A stretch of 64,000 bases of DNA from Liopterus haemorrhoidalis (Eukaryota; Arthropoda; Insecta; Coleoptera; Dytiscidae). Location of the stretch: contig OZ020611.1 in the NCBI GenBank assembly GCA_963971575.1, positions 19,194,092 through 19,258,091 of the forward strand. Reading direction: 5' to 3'. Below, in pieces: positions 1 through 10,577 of this stretch. Each line of letters starts with the position of its first letter. Position 1 is the stretch's first letter. A model generated the notes under the pieces. It was given only the letters and a program-made list of their open reading frames with translations, had not been told where the DNA came from and did not search any database. Both the position numbers and the translations under genes were made by a program.

Positions 1-442
1 CTTTGATTCTTTGATTATCCTCAAATATGCACCAAAAATGATCTGAATAAAACTTAATTTAAATTTGCAAAAATTTTATATTAAAAATGTGGTGACAGAT
101 AACACAACAAGTACCATTAATATTTTTATACAATAATCCCCCAAGATACGTAACACGCGACTGTAAATTCGCAGTAACGTAAAATGAAAATTTCAAAAAT
201 TTTTTGAGTAGAGTAACATACAATTTTACAAAGAATTATTTTCCATTTGTATGTATGTACATATAGAATAGTATATGTAAATGAATTTCAGTTTATTTTT
301 GTCTTGTTTCTTTTGTGTACGTATTTATGTAGTATTTACGTATTTCTCTTGTTCCTTTATAAAAATTCCAATTCGATTTACGTAATCGGCATTCCTCTCA
401 AATATTTACAAAAAAAAAATTTTTTTCGATTAATTGACCATT
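1..442. other. AT-rich sequence without recognised gene
   Basis: I see only AT-rich unique-looking DNA with short homopolymer runs. No protein motif, TIR or tandem structure is visible before the minisatellite begins. Confidence 0.5.
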
Positions 443-592
443 CGATGAATTGATTTTCGATGAATTTGCTTTCGATGAACTCGTTTTCAATGAACTCGTT
501 TTTGATGAACTCGTTTTCGATGAACTCGTTTTCGATAAAATGATTTTCGATGAATTTGCTTTCGATGAATTGATTTTCGATGAACTTAAATC
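443..592. repeat. 15-bp minisatellite, copy 1
   Basis: About ten head-to-tail units of roughly TTTTCGATGAACTCG, with drift between units (TTTGCTTTCGATGAA and similar). The reverse complement of the same unit forms the array at 36915-37030. It directly precedes the LINE RNase H relic. Confidence 0.8.
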
Positions 593-601
593 ACAATTCA
601 G

Positions 602-1467
602 AATACCGCAATCAGGATAGCCACGGGAGCTTTAAGAACAAGTCCAATTGTTAATATTACTAGTGAAGCTAATCAGCCCCCAGTTCATTTCCGCAGACGC
701 CAACACACCTCCTACCTCACGAAACTAGCAACAAATATGAATAATCCCACCTATAATTATATGTTTCAAAATCTAAATAACCAAGTAGTCCTCAAAAATC
801 TAATTCCTTTTCATCAACAATTACAAGAACAATTAAATAATATGAGCATGCCTTTTCCACAGCTATTCCCAAACCAATTCAACAAGATACCTCCCTGGAT
901 CCTGAACCTACCTAATTACAACCTCCTCCTAACACACTATAATAAAAAAGAAACCAGTTCGTCCATTATTTTAAATTCTTACAATGAAATCATGACTAAA
1001 TACCAGGATTACACTACGATTTACACAGATGGTGCCAAATTACAAAATAAAACTGGTGCCGCAATGGTAGTTGAGAAGAAAGAAATAAATACCACCTGCC
1101 AAATATGATGAGCGTCTTCACTGCCGAAGCTTATGCTTTACTCCAAGCAACCGAGTATATAAAAAGCATTCCAAATAAAGAAGACTTCATAATTCATATT
1201 GATTCCCTCAGCACCATTGCAGCTATCAAGCAAACTTATTCAAAAGACATCATCATACAAAAAATACAAGACAACATCCACCACTGTATCAATACAGAAT
1301 ACGAGAAGCAAATCACAATATTATGGGTTCCATCACATTGCAACATCCCAGGAAATGAAAAAGCAGACGAAGCTGCCAAGGAGGCCATACACCAAGATGT
1401 AAATCAAATGCCTACTCCAACATATGATGCAAAGAATTTTTTTAAAGGAAACTACAGGAAGAATTGA
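602..1467 (+). pseudogene. I-group LINE: post-RT linker and RNase H fragment
   Basis: This is the 3' coding part of a non-LTR retrotransposon. The first frame opens with AIRIATGALRTSP, the linker found after the reverse transcriptase in I-type LINEs, and runs without an early start codon, so it is 5' truncated. A type I RNase H domain follows. All four acidic positions can be seen: IYTDGA, TAEAYAL, HIDSLS and LWVPSHCNIPGNEKADEAA. The domain is split by a frameshift near 1105, where the first frame ends at 1108 and the second continues to 1467. RNase H would remove RNA from the RNA:DNA hybrid during target-primed insertion. No RT catalytic core remains. The exact clade is uncertain; RNase H favours I, LOA or Tad-like over jockey or R1. 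Confidence 0.82.
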
Positions 1468-1530
1468 ATAACTCCCGCTACAGAATTCAAAATCCGCGAA
1501 ATTATGCAACAAGGCATGAACAAATAATTC

Positions 1531-2212
1531 TAGATGGTTTAAACTAAAAATATGAAAAAATTCTAAGTAAAGTACATTGGTGTTAACCGGAATAGTACAA
1601 CAGGAATTTTTGATCAGATTATTTTTTCGGAAAATAACGTATTTTTTGTGTTTTTTTGTTGACGATGTAAAATATTTAATACGTTATGTAGGCACAGTAA
1701 ACCATTAAGCCTTCATAGTGTAATGGTTAGCCTTCTCGCTTCCTAAGTTACAAACTTGGGTTCGTTCCTTTCTGGAGACAATTTTATTTTTTATGTTTTT
1801 TTTGCATTTTTATTTTTTTAAATTATTTTGTCAAAATTCTAGTTATTTTGGCAAATGTTGCATTTAATTTTTAAAAGCACAAATTTAATAACCAGTGGGA
1901 TTTGTTAAAATTATAATTTAATTCTATGATTCTACCTAATGTAAAATCAGAGGAGCAGAGCTTATGACTTAAAACAACCAATGGAAGCCATAGCCGCAAT
2001 TTTAAAAATCTTAATGAACCTTACTATATAAAAAAAAATACTGCACATATTTAAAAACCTAAATAATGGTATTAGGCATTCGAATTAAAATTAACAAAAA
2101 AAAATTTTAACAAAATTTGTTTTGGCATCCCAAATAATCATCATTCACTTACTAAATACCTGCAAAAACCTGAAATGTGGGAAACTTCACACTTCACATC
2201 AATTTTTTAAAA
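1531..2212 (+). repeat. Repeat family A, copy 1 (5' truncated)
   Basis: Shares, in order, the signature blocks of the fuller copies at 54233-55350 and 32647-33705: GATGGTTTAAACTAAAAAT, AACCGGAATAGTACAACAGG, GGAATTTTTGATCAGATTA, CAACCAATGGAAGCCATAG, ATACTGCACATATTTA and the 3' end TTCACACTTCACATCAATTT. The 5' half with the CTGT tract is missing. It lies just upstream of the P450 terminal exon, so it is probably intronic there. Confidence 0.85.
1708..1780 (+). other. tRNA-like segment inside family A copy 1
   Basis: An A-box-like TAGTGTAATGGTTAG and a B-box-like GGGTTCGTTCC lie about 45 bases apart, in an arrangement close to a eukaryotic tRNA internal promoter. The acceptor stem does not pair convincingly, so this is a tRNA-derived relic rather than a gene. 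Other copies of family A hold a different tRNA-like text at this position. Confidence 0.55.
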
Positions 2213-2351
2213 ACAATTAATTGAATAAATTGCTAGAGTATGTAATGCAAATGTATGCAAATGTATTTTTAATGATTGGTTTTATGTAATAATTGTCTCA
2301 AGGGGGGGGGGGGGGTTCTGATATAAAATTAATATTAATCTTCTGTTCCAG

Positions 2352-2614
2352 GCTCAAAATACGCAATGCTAAACATCAAAGTAGTCCTGTCAACAATACT
2401 ACGCAACTACAAAGTCACCACCAAACGAAAACAACCTGACTGGGTTCTGGTGGGACAAACGACATTAAAACGTCGAGAAGGATTCCTCGTGGGTATTCAA
2501 CAACGAGAGAACGCTCCACATCTCAACCCATTGCCTCTCGACAAAATAGACAAAGATATAAATGATAATATATGTCTTAATAATGACAAAAATACAATCA
2601 TCGCTGCGAGATAA
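2352..2614 (+). CDS. Cytochrome P450 (CYP4-like), 3'-terminal coding exon
   Basis: This looks like the last exon of a host P450 monooxygenase, a haem-thiolate enzyme of the endoplasmic reticulum that oxidises fatty acids, hormones or xenobiotics. The exon opens after a clear acceptor (TTCTGTTCCAG, with TATTAAT upstream as a possible branch site). It starts two bases into a codon, so the preceding exon should end in G. The read SKYAMLNIKVVLSTILRNYK matches the segment that follows the haem-cysteine loop in CYP4 proteins. The end ...GQTTLKRREGFLVGIQQRE resembles their C-terminal strand. An acidic, asparagine-rich tail then leads to TAA at 2612-2614. The haem-binding cysteine and the I-helix belong to earlier exons, which I do not find in the window. 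Subfamily and substrate cannot be told. The frame has no breaks, so the exon may be functional. Confidence 0.78.
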
Positions 2615-2641
2615 AAAATACTTTTAATTTAACAATTAGAA

Positions 2642-2647
2642 AATAAA
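2642..2647 (+). promoter_or_regulatory. Candidate polyadenylation signal of the P450 gene
   Basis: AATAAA lies 28 bases after the stop codon of the P450 exon. In such AT-rich DNA the hexamer is common by chance; only its position supports it. Confidence 0.4.
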
Positions 2648-2649
2648 AT

Positions 2650-2934
2650 TATTTATTTAGGGTTTTAATATTGTAAAGTCTGCACTAAGAATATAGTGTA
2701 AAGAATATTATACGGGGGTACTTTATTAAGCAAGAGTAATTAATTTAAATCTCAAATTACAAGAGCGATACAAAAACTAAATTACGAAGGTTATTCTATA
2801 AGTCAGTGAGTTGGCAATGAAAGTTTTTTTTTTTTTTATTAAGATCAGAGAGTCGAACCGTAACCGAACCTAAAACCGTAATTAACCGGAATTTTTAACA
2901 GAACCGGAACCGTAGCCCGAACGTAAAATTTCTC
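2650..2934. other. Non-coding stretch after the P450 exon
   Basis: No gene seen. From about 2850 the text becomes a degenerate series of AACCG-type words. These resume after the THAP-type element (3882-3935), which shows that element was inserted into this low-complexity patch. Confidence 0.45.
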
Positions 2935-2935
2935 A

Positions 2936-3880
2936 ATAGGGGATACGCATAAAAGTTATATTTCCTTAAAACTACATTTTTTTGATATGTTAATGTTAGT
3001 TGTGTCACCTAACAAAACCAAAATCACATTTTAAGTAATATTATAGCCAAATTTTTTAATTAAAATATTGTAAATTTGACATAAGCCGACCACGGCGCGA
3101 TGGTTGCCGAGTAAATACGACTGAGTATGACGTCAAACGACTGGGGTTTGACGTCACAGATACAGCTACAACATAATCTTTACGTGTGTATATTGTATTG
3201 TTCGAGAGTTTTGTAATTGTTTTTAAACAATTTTTCACGCATTTATTATTAAAATGGTAGATAAAGATTTTGTTAGGGCTCAGAGTGATAATTTACCCAA
3301 CATTGATGCATTTATGCACACAACATAAAGTTTACTTTTTTCTGAAATATCGGTTTTATTTCGCCTCATAGCTTTCAGCCACTAATTTCGCCTTTTCTGT
3401 TGTTTTTCTGGATTTCTATTTGAACTATTTGTGCACATCGGTACTAAACAATATTTTCGACCATGTTTCGAAGTACTGGGGCCTGGATCTTCCATATTTT
3501 ATATACTTTAATATAAAATTTAATTCGCTAAACATGTATAAATTGTTTTTATTTTTTTTTAGAATTAAACTTTATTTTAATTAAAATAACTCTAACTTTA
3601 CATAACCTATAAAAGTTATACAAGCAAATAATTTCACAGCAGACTATGTAGGCTGCACGCTGTACACTGGATAGGCTGTACGCAGTACACTGGGTAGGCT
3701 TGTAGTGTACTGCGTCACTTAGAAGGGGTCGTTTTCACACGTCGTTTTCGCGCGCTGCATACATTTATGATTTTTTTAAGACTTCAAATTAAAAAAAAAA
3801 ATGCAAAACTGTTTTTTATGTTTATATGCAACAAGAGGAATATAATAAAAAATTAAAATAAAATCATGCTTATCCCCTAT
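2936..3880. mobile_element. TIR element of THAP type, copy 1
   Basis: About 945 bp bounded by AATAGGGGATACGCAT on the left and, inverted, AATAGGGGATAAGCAT on the right. It is clearly homologous along most of its length to the element at 15496-16442, whose minus strand holds a THAP-like reading frame. Several TGACGTCA or GACGTCA sites recur in both copies. Most of the transposase is missing, so it is non-autonomous. P or Kolobok ancestry is possible; I find no clear target duplication. Confidence 0.75.
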
Positions 3881-4013
3881 TTAAAAACTGAAACCGAAAC
3901 TGGATCGAAATGTTAATAACGGTTAATTTCGGATCATTTTTTTTTTTTTATTAAATTAATTAATTATTCCTTTTCTTACTACTAAAACTTATATTAACTG
4001 ATAAAAGAATTAA

Positions 4014-4385
4014 CCCAGCAAACATTTTTATACGGGCCAGTACTGGTAAAGCACATACTCCCCGGCATTGAAAGTAATGGGCCAGTACCCCGGTGTCCCC
4101 GGGGCCGTTACTGGCCCATTGATGTATCAGTTGCTGGCCCAGCAACGGTAAAGTGCAAAATAATCGCATTAGTTGCAAGATTTATTTCTGATGGTTTTAA
4201 GTAAAAAGTATGACTGAAGAAGAGTGCTTATAAAATGCTGGTAAAGTACTTCGTATAGGCGGAATGCGAAATACAAATGTGAAGTACATTATTAATATTG
4301 GCGTTGCACTTACTTTTGGTGCCAGTAATTTACCAGCATAAAAGCAGTTTGCCAGCATTCGGCCGTTAGTTGAATGTTTGCTGGG
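4014..4385. mobile_element. 372-bp MITE with CCCAGCAAACATT ends
   Basis: Starts with CCCAGCAAACATT and ends with its exact reverse complement, AATGTTTGCTGGG. The interior is rich in short inverted words such as GGGCCAGTAC and GCTGGCCCAG. No coding potential. The target duplication is unclear, so the superfamily is not assigned. Confidence 0.72.
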
Positions 4386-4454
4386 AATCTATCAGAAGCA
4401 AATTAGAAAAAACATTGAAGTTAGACAATTTAGAAATAATAGAACATTTGGGAT

Positions 4455-5085
4455 TTAAATTTTACGGAACAGATCTGCTTTTTTGAGGTAGTCTAATAAA
4501 ATGTTTTCATTTTTTGGGCTTAGAGCTTTTTTTAGGTTGTCTGGTATTTTGTGCTTCCTTCTCAATTCTTCATATAGTTGCCACTCCAGGATTATATGTT
4601 CTACGGTTACAGTTTTATTGCAGTTGTCACAGTTTTCCGACTCTTTTATTTTCATTAGATGTTAGTGTGTAGTGAATGTTTGGCCAATTCTGAGTTTTGT
4701 AAGATCTCTCAGTTCTTTTCTGTTGCCCACTGGAGCCCAGGGTTTGGTATCTTCTTTTATATGGCAAAGTTTGTTGTTCGTTAGACTATGCTATTGTCGT
4801 TTCAAGTCTTCTTTGTGTCTTGCAATAAGTTGGATTTGATGTCGTTAGTAGGTACGGATATCGGTGTGATTGGCAGGTTTGATGCCTCTTTTGTTGCTAG
4901 GTCTGCCTGATCATTCCCTCTTATTCCCACATGTGAGGGAACCCACACCAAGTTTACCTTTTTCCCCTGGGGGGCCACGTTATGGAAGTTTTCCTGTATC
5001 TTCTGGATCAGTGTGTCCCTTGAATACAGTACTTTATGCGTCGAGTACAAAAAACATATTAATGTGTCGATTAAACATGGATTTT
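4455..5085 (-). pseudogene. I-group LINE: RNase H end and CCHC knuckle
   Basis: The minus strand carries the 3' end of a non-LTR element. It begins inside RNase H (LVWVPSHVGIRGNDQADLAT, catalytic Asp present). It breaks at a stop after LQDTKKT, resumes in another frame as LTNNKLCHIKEDTKPWAP and ELRDLTKLRIGQTF, and ends with the zinc-knuckle region CDNCNKTVTVEHII and a stop near 4455. The order RNase H then C-x2-C...H matches I-group LINEs. Several frame breaks make it a dead 5'-truncated copy. It is related to, but not the same copy as, the fragment at 602-1467. Confidence 0.8.
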
Positions 5086-5089
5086 TAAT

Positions 5090-6137
5090 TTGATTTTAAT
5101 TTCAAATTTCAAATATTATTTTTACAACTGAATGATCTGTGGTTAATTTTTATTTATTTATTTTTTTCCTGTAATAAAAAGGTTTGTGTTATTCCGTTTT
5201 CTTCTTTATAATATTGCGATTCTACAAACCGTAATTTATTATTTTTGTAAGAGAAAAGTTCATATTATTTATTAACGTTTTTCTTCTCTATAATTGTGAT
5301 TATATGAACTGTGTGTGATTAGGGTCGGACTAGAGTATTTCCGCGCCCCGGGCAGACTCTTTATATAGCGCCTCCAGATTTGCATAATTACGCAAAAATT
5401 AAATTGAAGTTACTGGCCAGCTGAACCCAATTTTTTAGGTGCGCTGAAAAGTTATTCATTGCTGTCGAAAATATTTGTTGAACAAAAATAAGACTTCAAC
5501 CAAAATAGGAAGATTACTCTTGAAGACGAGAGAATATTTTAGAAAACCACTTGTAGACAAGGATATCAAAAATTTCTGGTGTGGGCCGGATTTTGAATCT
5601 CCATCTAAGCTAAGAGACATTAAAAAAAGTAACTTATATATGTTTTCTATCGTTCTTGTTATTTAAGGAATAAATTAATTGCTCTTACTTAATAAATTCT
5701 TTCGTACAATACCATGCCACGTGAAAAACAGTGAAAATTATGTGTATTTACTTTATTCTTGTTAACTAAATTACGCACATAGGTATATAGGTATGCAGAA
5801 AAGAAAGAATAAAAGTATGGAAAGGAAAATTGAGCACAATCTACATAAGTATTTTGAAAGGAACGCTCACTCCACCGCCATCCATAACCTCTTTTTTTTT
5901 GTGCGTTTTGAAAATATAATTCCAGTGGCTTTTGCTATGACGCAGTATATTTCTAAAAATAATTGTGTTAAAATAATTAACGAAATAAAAATACCAAAGC
6001 TTATATAAGTAAAAATAGAACACTTCAAAAACGATTTCAAAGACTCATAAGCTTTAATTTTTTTCTAGTTTCTGGAGCAATCCATATATATGCATTTGAG
6101 GCGGGAGGGTACAATTTTTGTCTAATGAATACGGTTA
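5090..6137. other. Stretch with no recognised gene
   Basis: AT-rich. Around 5325-5410 the words GGGTCGGACTAGAG and CGCGCCCCGGGCAG look like a decayed hAT-type end. Short open frames at 5475-5666 and 5793-6008 show no family motif and are probably chance. Confidence 0.4.
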
Positions 6138-6145
6138 GCTGCGAT

Positions 6146-6721
6146 TAGGGAATACAATCCTCAAACCCTTTTTTCGATCCTAGGATTTCAAGACTTTTAA
6201 AAAATAAACTATATAATAAATAAAATTATATATATTCGTTGGCATTTTCAAATGTCACTTGAACAGTATTGTCGATTTCTAGAAATGAAGAAATAACAAG
6301 GCATCTCCAACTTATAAGGGATCACCAACATTGCCTGCAGCCAAAAAAGCCCACTCTGGTTCAACGATTATAGAAAGAATGATCAAAAAAATATTCAGAT
6401 TAATTCTATATGATATCCACGAATTACCCCATCCTCAAAAGGATTCATCTCTTTTTTATGCTTGTCAGTAAATCGGATTCTCTTCAAGTCTCAGATTCCA
6501 TGGTTATTATCTTTTTTATTTCCTCCTGTAATTTTTCTTTTAAAGTATGTTGGGAGTTTCGGTAGAATTACTTTCAGTTTCTTCCACAATCAATTCCACT
6601 TCAATAATATACTTTTTGACAATCACAAAAACTCGGGATTAAAAGTTTCAAATCCTAAAATTTTCGGGACTAACAAACAGTCGAGATCCCGGTATCCGAG
6701 ATTCCGGGATTTTATTCCCTA
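6146..6721. mobile_element. hAT-like MITE, 576 bp
   Basis: Ends are TAGGGAATACAATCC and, inverted, TAGGGAATAAAATCCCGG. The flanks GCTGCGAT (6138-6145) and GCTGCCTT (6722-6729) agree at 6 of 8 bases, fitting the 8-bp duplication of hAT elements after decay. No transposase is left. Confidence 0.7.
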
Positions 6722-6729
6722 GCTGCCTT

Positions 6730-7335
6730 TAGTCAAGCCCTGGACAATATTTATTAGCCATTCTTCCGTTTCCTGCACTGTGCTTAAATTTAACCGTTTT
6801 TAAATTATTTATAATTAAATTATTTTAAATAAAAATTGACAGTTTTTGCTGTGATGTGGAGTAATAAAATAGTATTAGTAGTATAATATGTCAAATGAAA
6901 GTGTCCAAAATATCGATATATGTACACTTAAAATAAATATTATGATTAATAAACGTTGTAATAATTCAATCCTGGAACAAACCAGTTATATTATTAATTT
7001 TGTTCACAGAAATCAATGTTATAACAAAATAGGTCTTTAGAATATATAAGGTAAGTTCCATGTTCCCTGATCTTTCATCAGTAATATGTTAATTAATTTC
7101 CAAGACAACTAATGTTCCATTATACCAAGGATTCCATAATCTCAAATTGAAAAACGGGTCACCACCAGGGGCGGACTTGGCCAAAAATATGTACCGAGCT
7201 AGATAAAAAATTGGAAAATATTCATGAAATAACTTGAGGACGAGAGAGAAATTTCCAGAGTCCGTGGTAACTTAAATCCCGTACCTATGCTCCGTATCAA
7301 ATGTCTTACAACGGACCCACGACTGCTCTAAAATT
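6730..7335. other. Stretch with no recognised gene
   Basis: No protein motif, terminal repeat or tandem array could be supported here. Confidence 0.4.
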
Positions 7336-7985
7336 TTTACCGACCGCCAACATATATAAGGGAGGTATTGTGATCATACCGATTTTGACATTTCGAGATT
7401 TCGATGGATCTCCACGAATTGAGGTCCCTACATAACGTTTTGACTATTTTTACCATGATGTCTGTCGATCTGTCTGTCCGTCTGTCTGTCTGTCTGTCCG
7501 TCTGTCTGTCTGTCCGTCTGTCCGTCTGTGTACACGTGCAGAGCAAATTCGGCTGAAAGGATTTTTATGAAACTTCATATTCAAGCTTCTGCCATCAATG
7601 GCACGAGTTGATCAACTTTTGGTAAAAATCGGTTGACTAAAAATCAGAGTTTACTCGTGTCGATTTTAAGATTTTTATGAATATTTCACAACAGAAAAAT
7701 ATTTCGAAAAAATATATTGAACAAAAGTTGCTATAAAAGCAATAATTAATAACTTTTATTTGAGACGTTTTTTGATAAAACGAAAAATTTCGAATAATTT
7801 TTGTAAAATTTTTCGAAAGTCTCAATTTTTTCATACTTATATGTAACGTTTCCATGGTCATGATAAATAATATCTCTGTTAGAAAATATTAGGCCAAGTT
7901 ATTTCTACTCTGCTGCTAGAATGTATTTTATATAAGTACTTTAGGATGGCGGTCGGTCCTGTGGTGACCACAGCTGATTTTTAGC
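7336..7985 (+). repeat. D-type repeat, form D1, copy 1
   Basis: Closely similar to 48865-49530 along its whole length. It begins TTTTTACCGACCGCCAACAT and ends near GATGGCGGTCGGTCC, so GACCGACCGCCA forms a short inverted repeat at its ends. It contains a degenerate CTGT/CCGT tract (7460-7530), then AGCAAATTCGGCTGAAAGG, then a core (about 7640-7860) shared in opposite orientation with the D2 repeats at 35400-36090 and 47061-47726. Non-coding. Confidence 0.75.
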
Positions 7986-7989
7986 TCTC

Positions 7990-8600
7990 AGCATTCACAT
8001 CAGCTCTCAGATTAATATCTATTATTATGCCCTGTATATTCTTCTTGTTTCTTATCCTCACTGGACGTTGGCGATTATTTTGATCCAAATAATTTTATTT
8101 AGTGCTGATCTAAGTTCAAGTGAAATATTTATTGTCTACTTTATATCTTGCAACCAAGAGACGGGATACCTGCCAAAAAGACTGTTGCATTTACGAGAGC
8201 GGGATGAAAAATGGTGCGAATGAAAATTAGTGATTTTTTTTATGATCGAGAAGGTCAGCACAGTATTATTAGTTTTTTTTTTTTTTTATAAAAAACTGCT
8301 CATATACGAATCTAATGTATGATAGATGCACACCACTGAGGGGACGGTGCGCACTGACGTAATAAAGTCCCACCCATTGTTATGTCACGTGGTTCTACCT
8401 GGACAATATTTTCTATAATACTTGGTATAATATCAGGTCGTCAAGGATGAAATTTGTAGTTAATAATATTGCCAACTTTAACAGCTTATTATTTGACATT
8501 GGTTTAATATTTTACAGTTCTGTTTTTTTTTTTTTTTTTTTTATTTGAAAGTTACAGGTCTCGCCCGTTTAAAAAACTTTTTAAAAAAATTAATTTTGTT
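7990..8600. other. Stretch with no recognised gene
   Basis: Apart from poly-T runs I recognise nothing until the mariner relic starts. The text CAGGTCTCGCCCGTTT just before it may be remains of the mariner terminal region. Confidence 0.35.
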
Positions 8601-8604
8601 GAAA

Positions 8605-9163
8605 ATGGAACAGTTGGAAATTCGCACCATTATGAAGTATGAGTTCTTACGTGGAACAACGGCATCGCAGACCGCGCGAAACATTAATAGTGTATTTGGC
8701 TCTAGTGTTATATCAAATTGGTTCGCCAAATTTCGTACAGGTAACTTAAAAACAAAACAAAATAAAAAAAAACTGGCTCATCGATCACAGCAGAAATATA
8801 CTGCAACCAACTAAACGAAATGATGCAAAAACTTAAAGAAAAACAGCCTAGATTGGTCAACAGATCGACTCCTATCTTATTGCATGATAACGCTAAACCA
8901 CACTCTGCACAAATGACTGTGCCATAACTACAGGAATTGGAGCTGGAACTTCTTCATCGTCCTCCATACTCACCTCACCTAGCCCCCACTGGCTACCACT
9001 TCTTCCGCAATTTTGACAACTTTTTATTAATTTTAATTTTATTAAGTTTAATTCCGACAATGCTGTACAACTGGCCTTCCAGGAAAACATTGACTATCGT
9101 CCGCCAGGGTTTTATACCACCGGCCTGAACAACCTGCCGCTTAAATGGCAAAAGTATATAGAC
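8605..9163 (+). pseudogene. mariner (DD34D) transposase relic
   Basis: The paired-like helix-turn-helix is seen in EQLEIRTIMKYEFLRGTTAS and NINSVFGSSVISNWFAKFR. After a deletion that removes the first catalytic Asp, a second part reads LLHDNAKPHSAQ (second Asp) and RPPYSPHLAPTGYHFF. Counting 34 residues from the second Asp reaches the Gly of APTG, where DD34D mariners have the third Asp, so that residue is lost. An in-frame stop follows MTVP. The end KWQKYID is cut at the hAT insertion. It is inactive on every count; its 3' part may continue after 10808. Confidence 0.85.
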
Positions 9164-9521
9164 CAGTGGTTCTTAAACTGTGGTCCGCGTAGCCATTACC
9201 AGGGGTCCGCGAAACAATTTTAACATTAACTTTACATCCCCCAACTTTTCACTTTTATTCAAATAACTCATTTAATAAAAATCCTACATGGTCAAGACAT
9301 TTTCTATTTGTTGTTTTCTAACTAGTTATTAACATAACTAAACAATAATTAGTAAAAATTTAAATATTTTTATTCAACTGCAAATTATTTACAGAAAACA
9401 TATTATAACCAATATATATATTTTGACCAATATTTGACCTAGAAATGTTTGTATGAGTTTAACGTATTATAATTTGTAACTTTTTTTATTCTTTTTACTA
9501 CTATTTTTATTAATTTTATGG

Positions 9522-10577
9522 TTTTTAGGGTTTTGTAGGTATGACCAAAAAACCCTTATACCGTCATTTTGTCGTCTGTCTGTCTGTCTGTCTGTCTGTT
9601 CGGTAAAAATTGTAGCCAAACGGCTAAACCTAGAGAGTTGAAATTTGGCATGCTTATACAAGTCTTTGACCCGCACATAGGAAAAATACTAAAACATCTA
9701 AAAAACATATCCCCCTAAAAATATAAACAAATATGTGCTCATCGAAAAAAAAAAAAATATATTTTTTTTTAAATTCTGAGTAGGGCATCAAATGAAAGCC
9801 CTTGGTACGTGGATTAACAATCAAATTTTTATTTTTGCAAAATAAATTATTTTGAAGCGATTTTTGCCAATATTGTGCAAAAAAAAAATTGTCCCACACC
9901 CTGTAGCCCAGATGGTTTAAACTCAAAATCTAAAAAAATTCTAAGTAATGTACATTGGTGTGAACCGGAATAGTACAACAGGAATTTTTGATCAGATTAT
10001 GTTTTTGGAAAAAAAAGCATTTTTTGTATTTTTTTACTAATAATGTTGACAAGTTATAGTTATATAACACGCTAAACAGTAACGTGTATCTTGGTGCAGT
10101 GGCTAAGATACTAGCGTTCTGCCCAAAAAAATGAGTTCGAATCCTACGAGAGGAGACAATATTATTTTTTATTCTTTTTTGCATTTTTATATTGTTTTTC
10201 AAAATTTTAGTTATATTTTGGAATTGTTGCATTTAATTTTTAATAGCGTAAATTTAATAACCTGTGGAAATTGTTGAAATTATAATTTAATTATATATTT
10301 GAATGTACACGAAATCAAAGGGGAGGAGCTATGACTAAAAACAACCAATGGAAGCCATAGGCGCAATTTTCAAAATCTTAATGAACCTTGATATATAAAA
10401 AAAATACTGCACATCTTTAAAAACTTAAATAATGGTAATAGGCATTCGAATTAAAATTCATAAAAAAATATTTTGACATAAAATTGGTTTTGGCATCCCA
10501 AATAATAATCATTCACTTACTAAATACCTGCAAAACCCTGAAATGTGTGAAAATTCACATTTCACATCAATTTTTAT
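9522..10577 (+). repeat. Repeat family A, copy 2
   Basis: A near-complete copy. The 5' end is TTTTTAGGGTTTTGTAGG followed by a CTGT tract and GCCAAACGGCTAAACCTAG, then the shared middle (GTGAACCGGAATAGTACAAC), a tRNA-like segment, CAACCAATGGAAGCCATAG, and the 3' end AAATGTGTGAAAATTCACAT...CACATCAATTTTTA. It is nested in the hAT element. Confidence 0.88.
10084..10155 (+). other. tRNA-like segment inside family A copy 2
   Basis: A-box-like TGGTGCAGTGGCTAAG and B-box-like GAGTTCGAATCC, about 35 bases apart. The text differs from the tRNA-like segments at the same position in the copies at 1531, 32647 and 54233. No full cloverleaf is evident. Confidence 0.5.

Noticed and set aside
1708..1780. 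Functional tRNA gene
   Set aside because: A and B boxes are present but no acceptor stem pairs, and the segment is part of a dispersed repeat.
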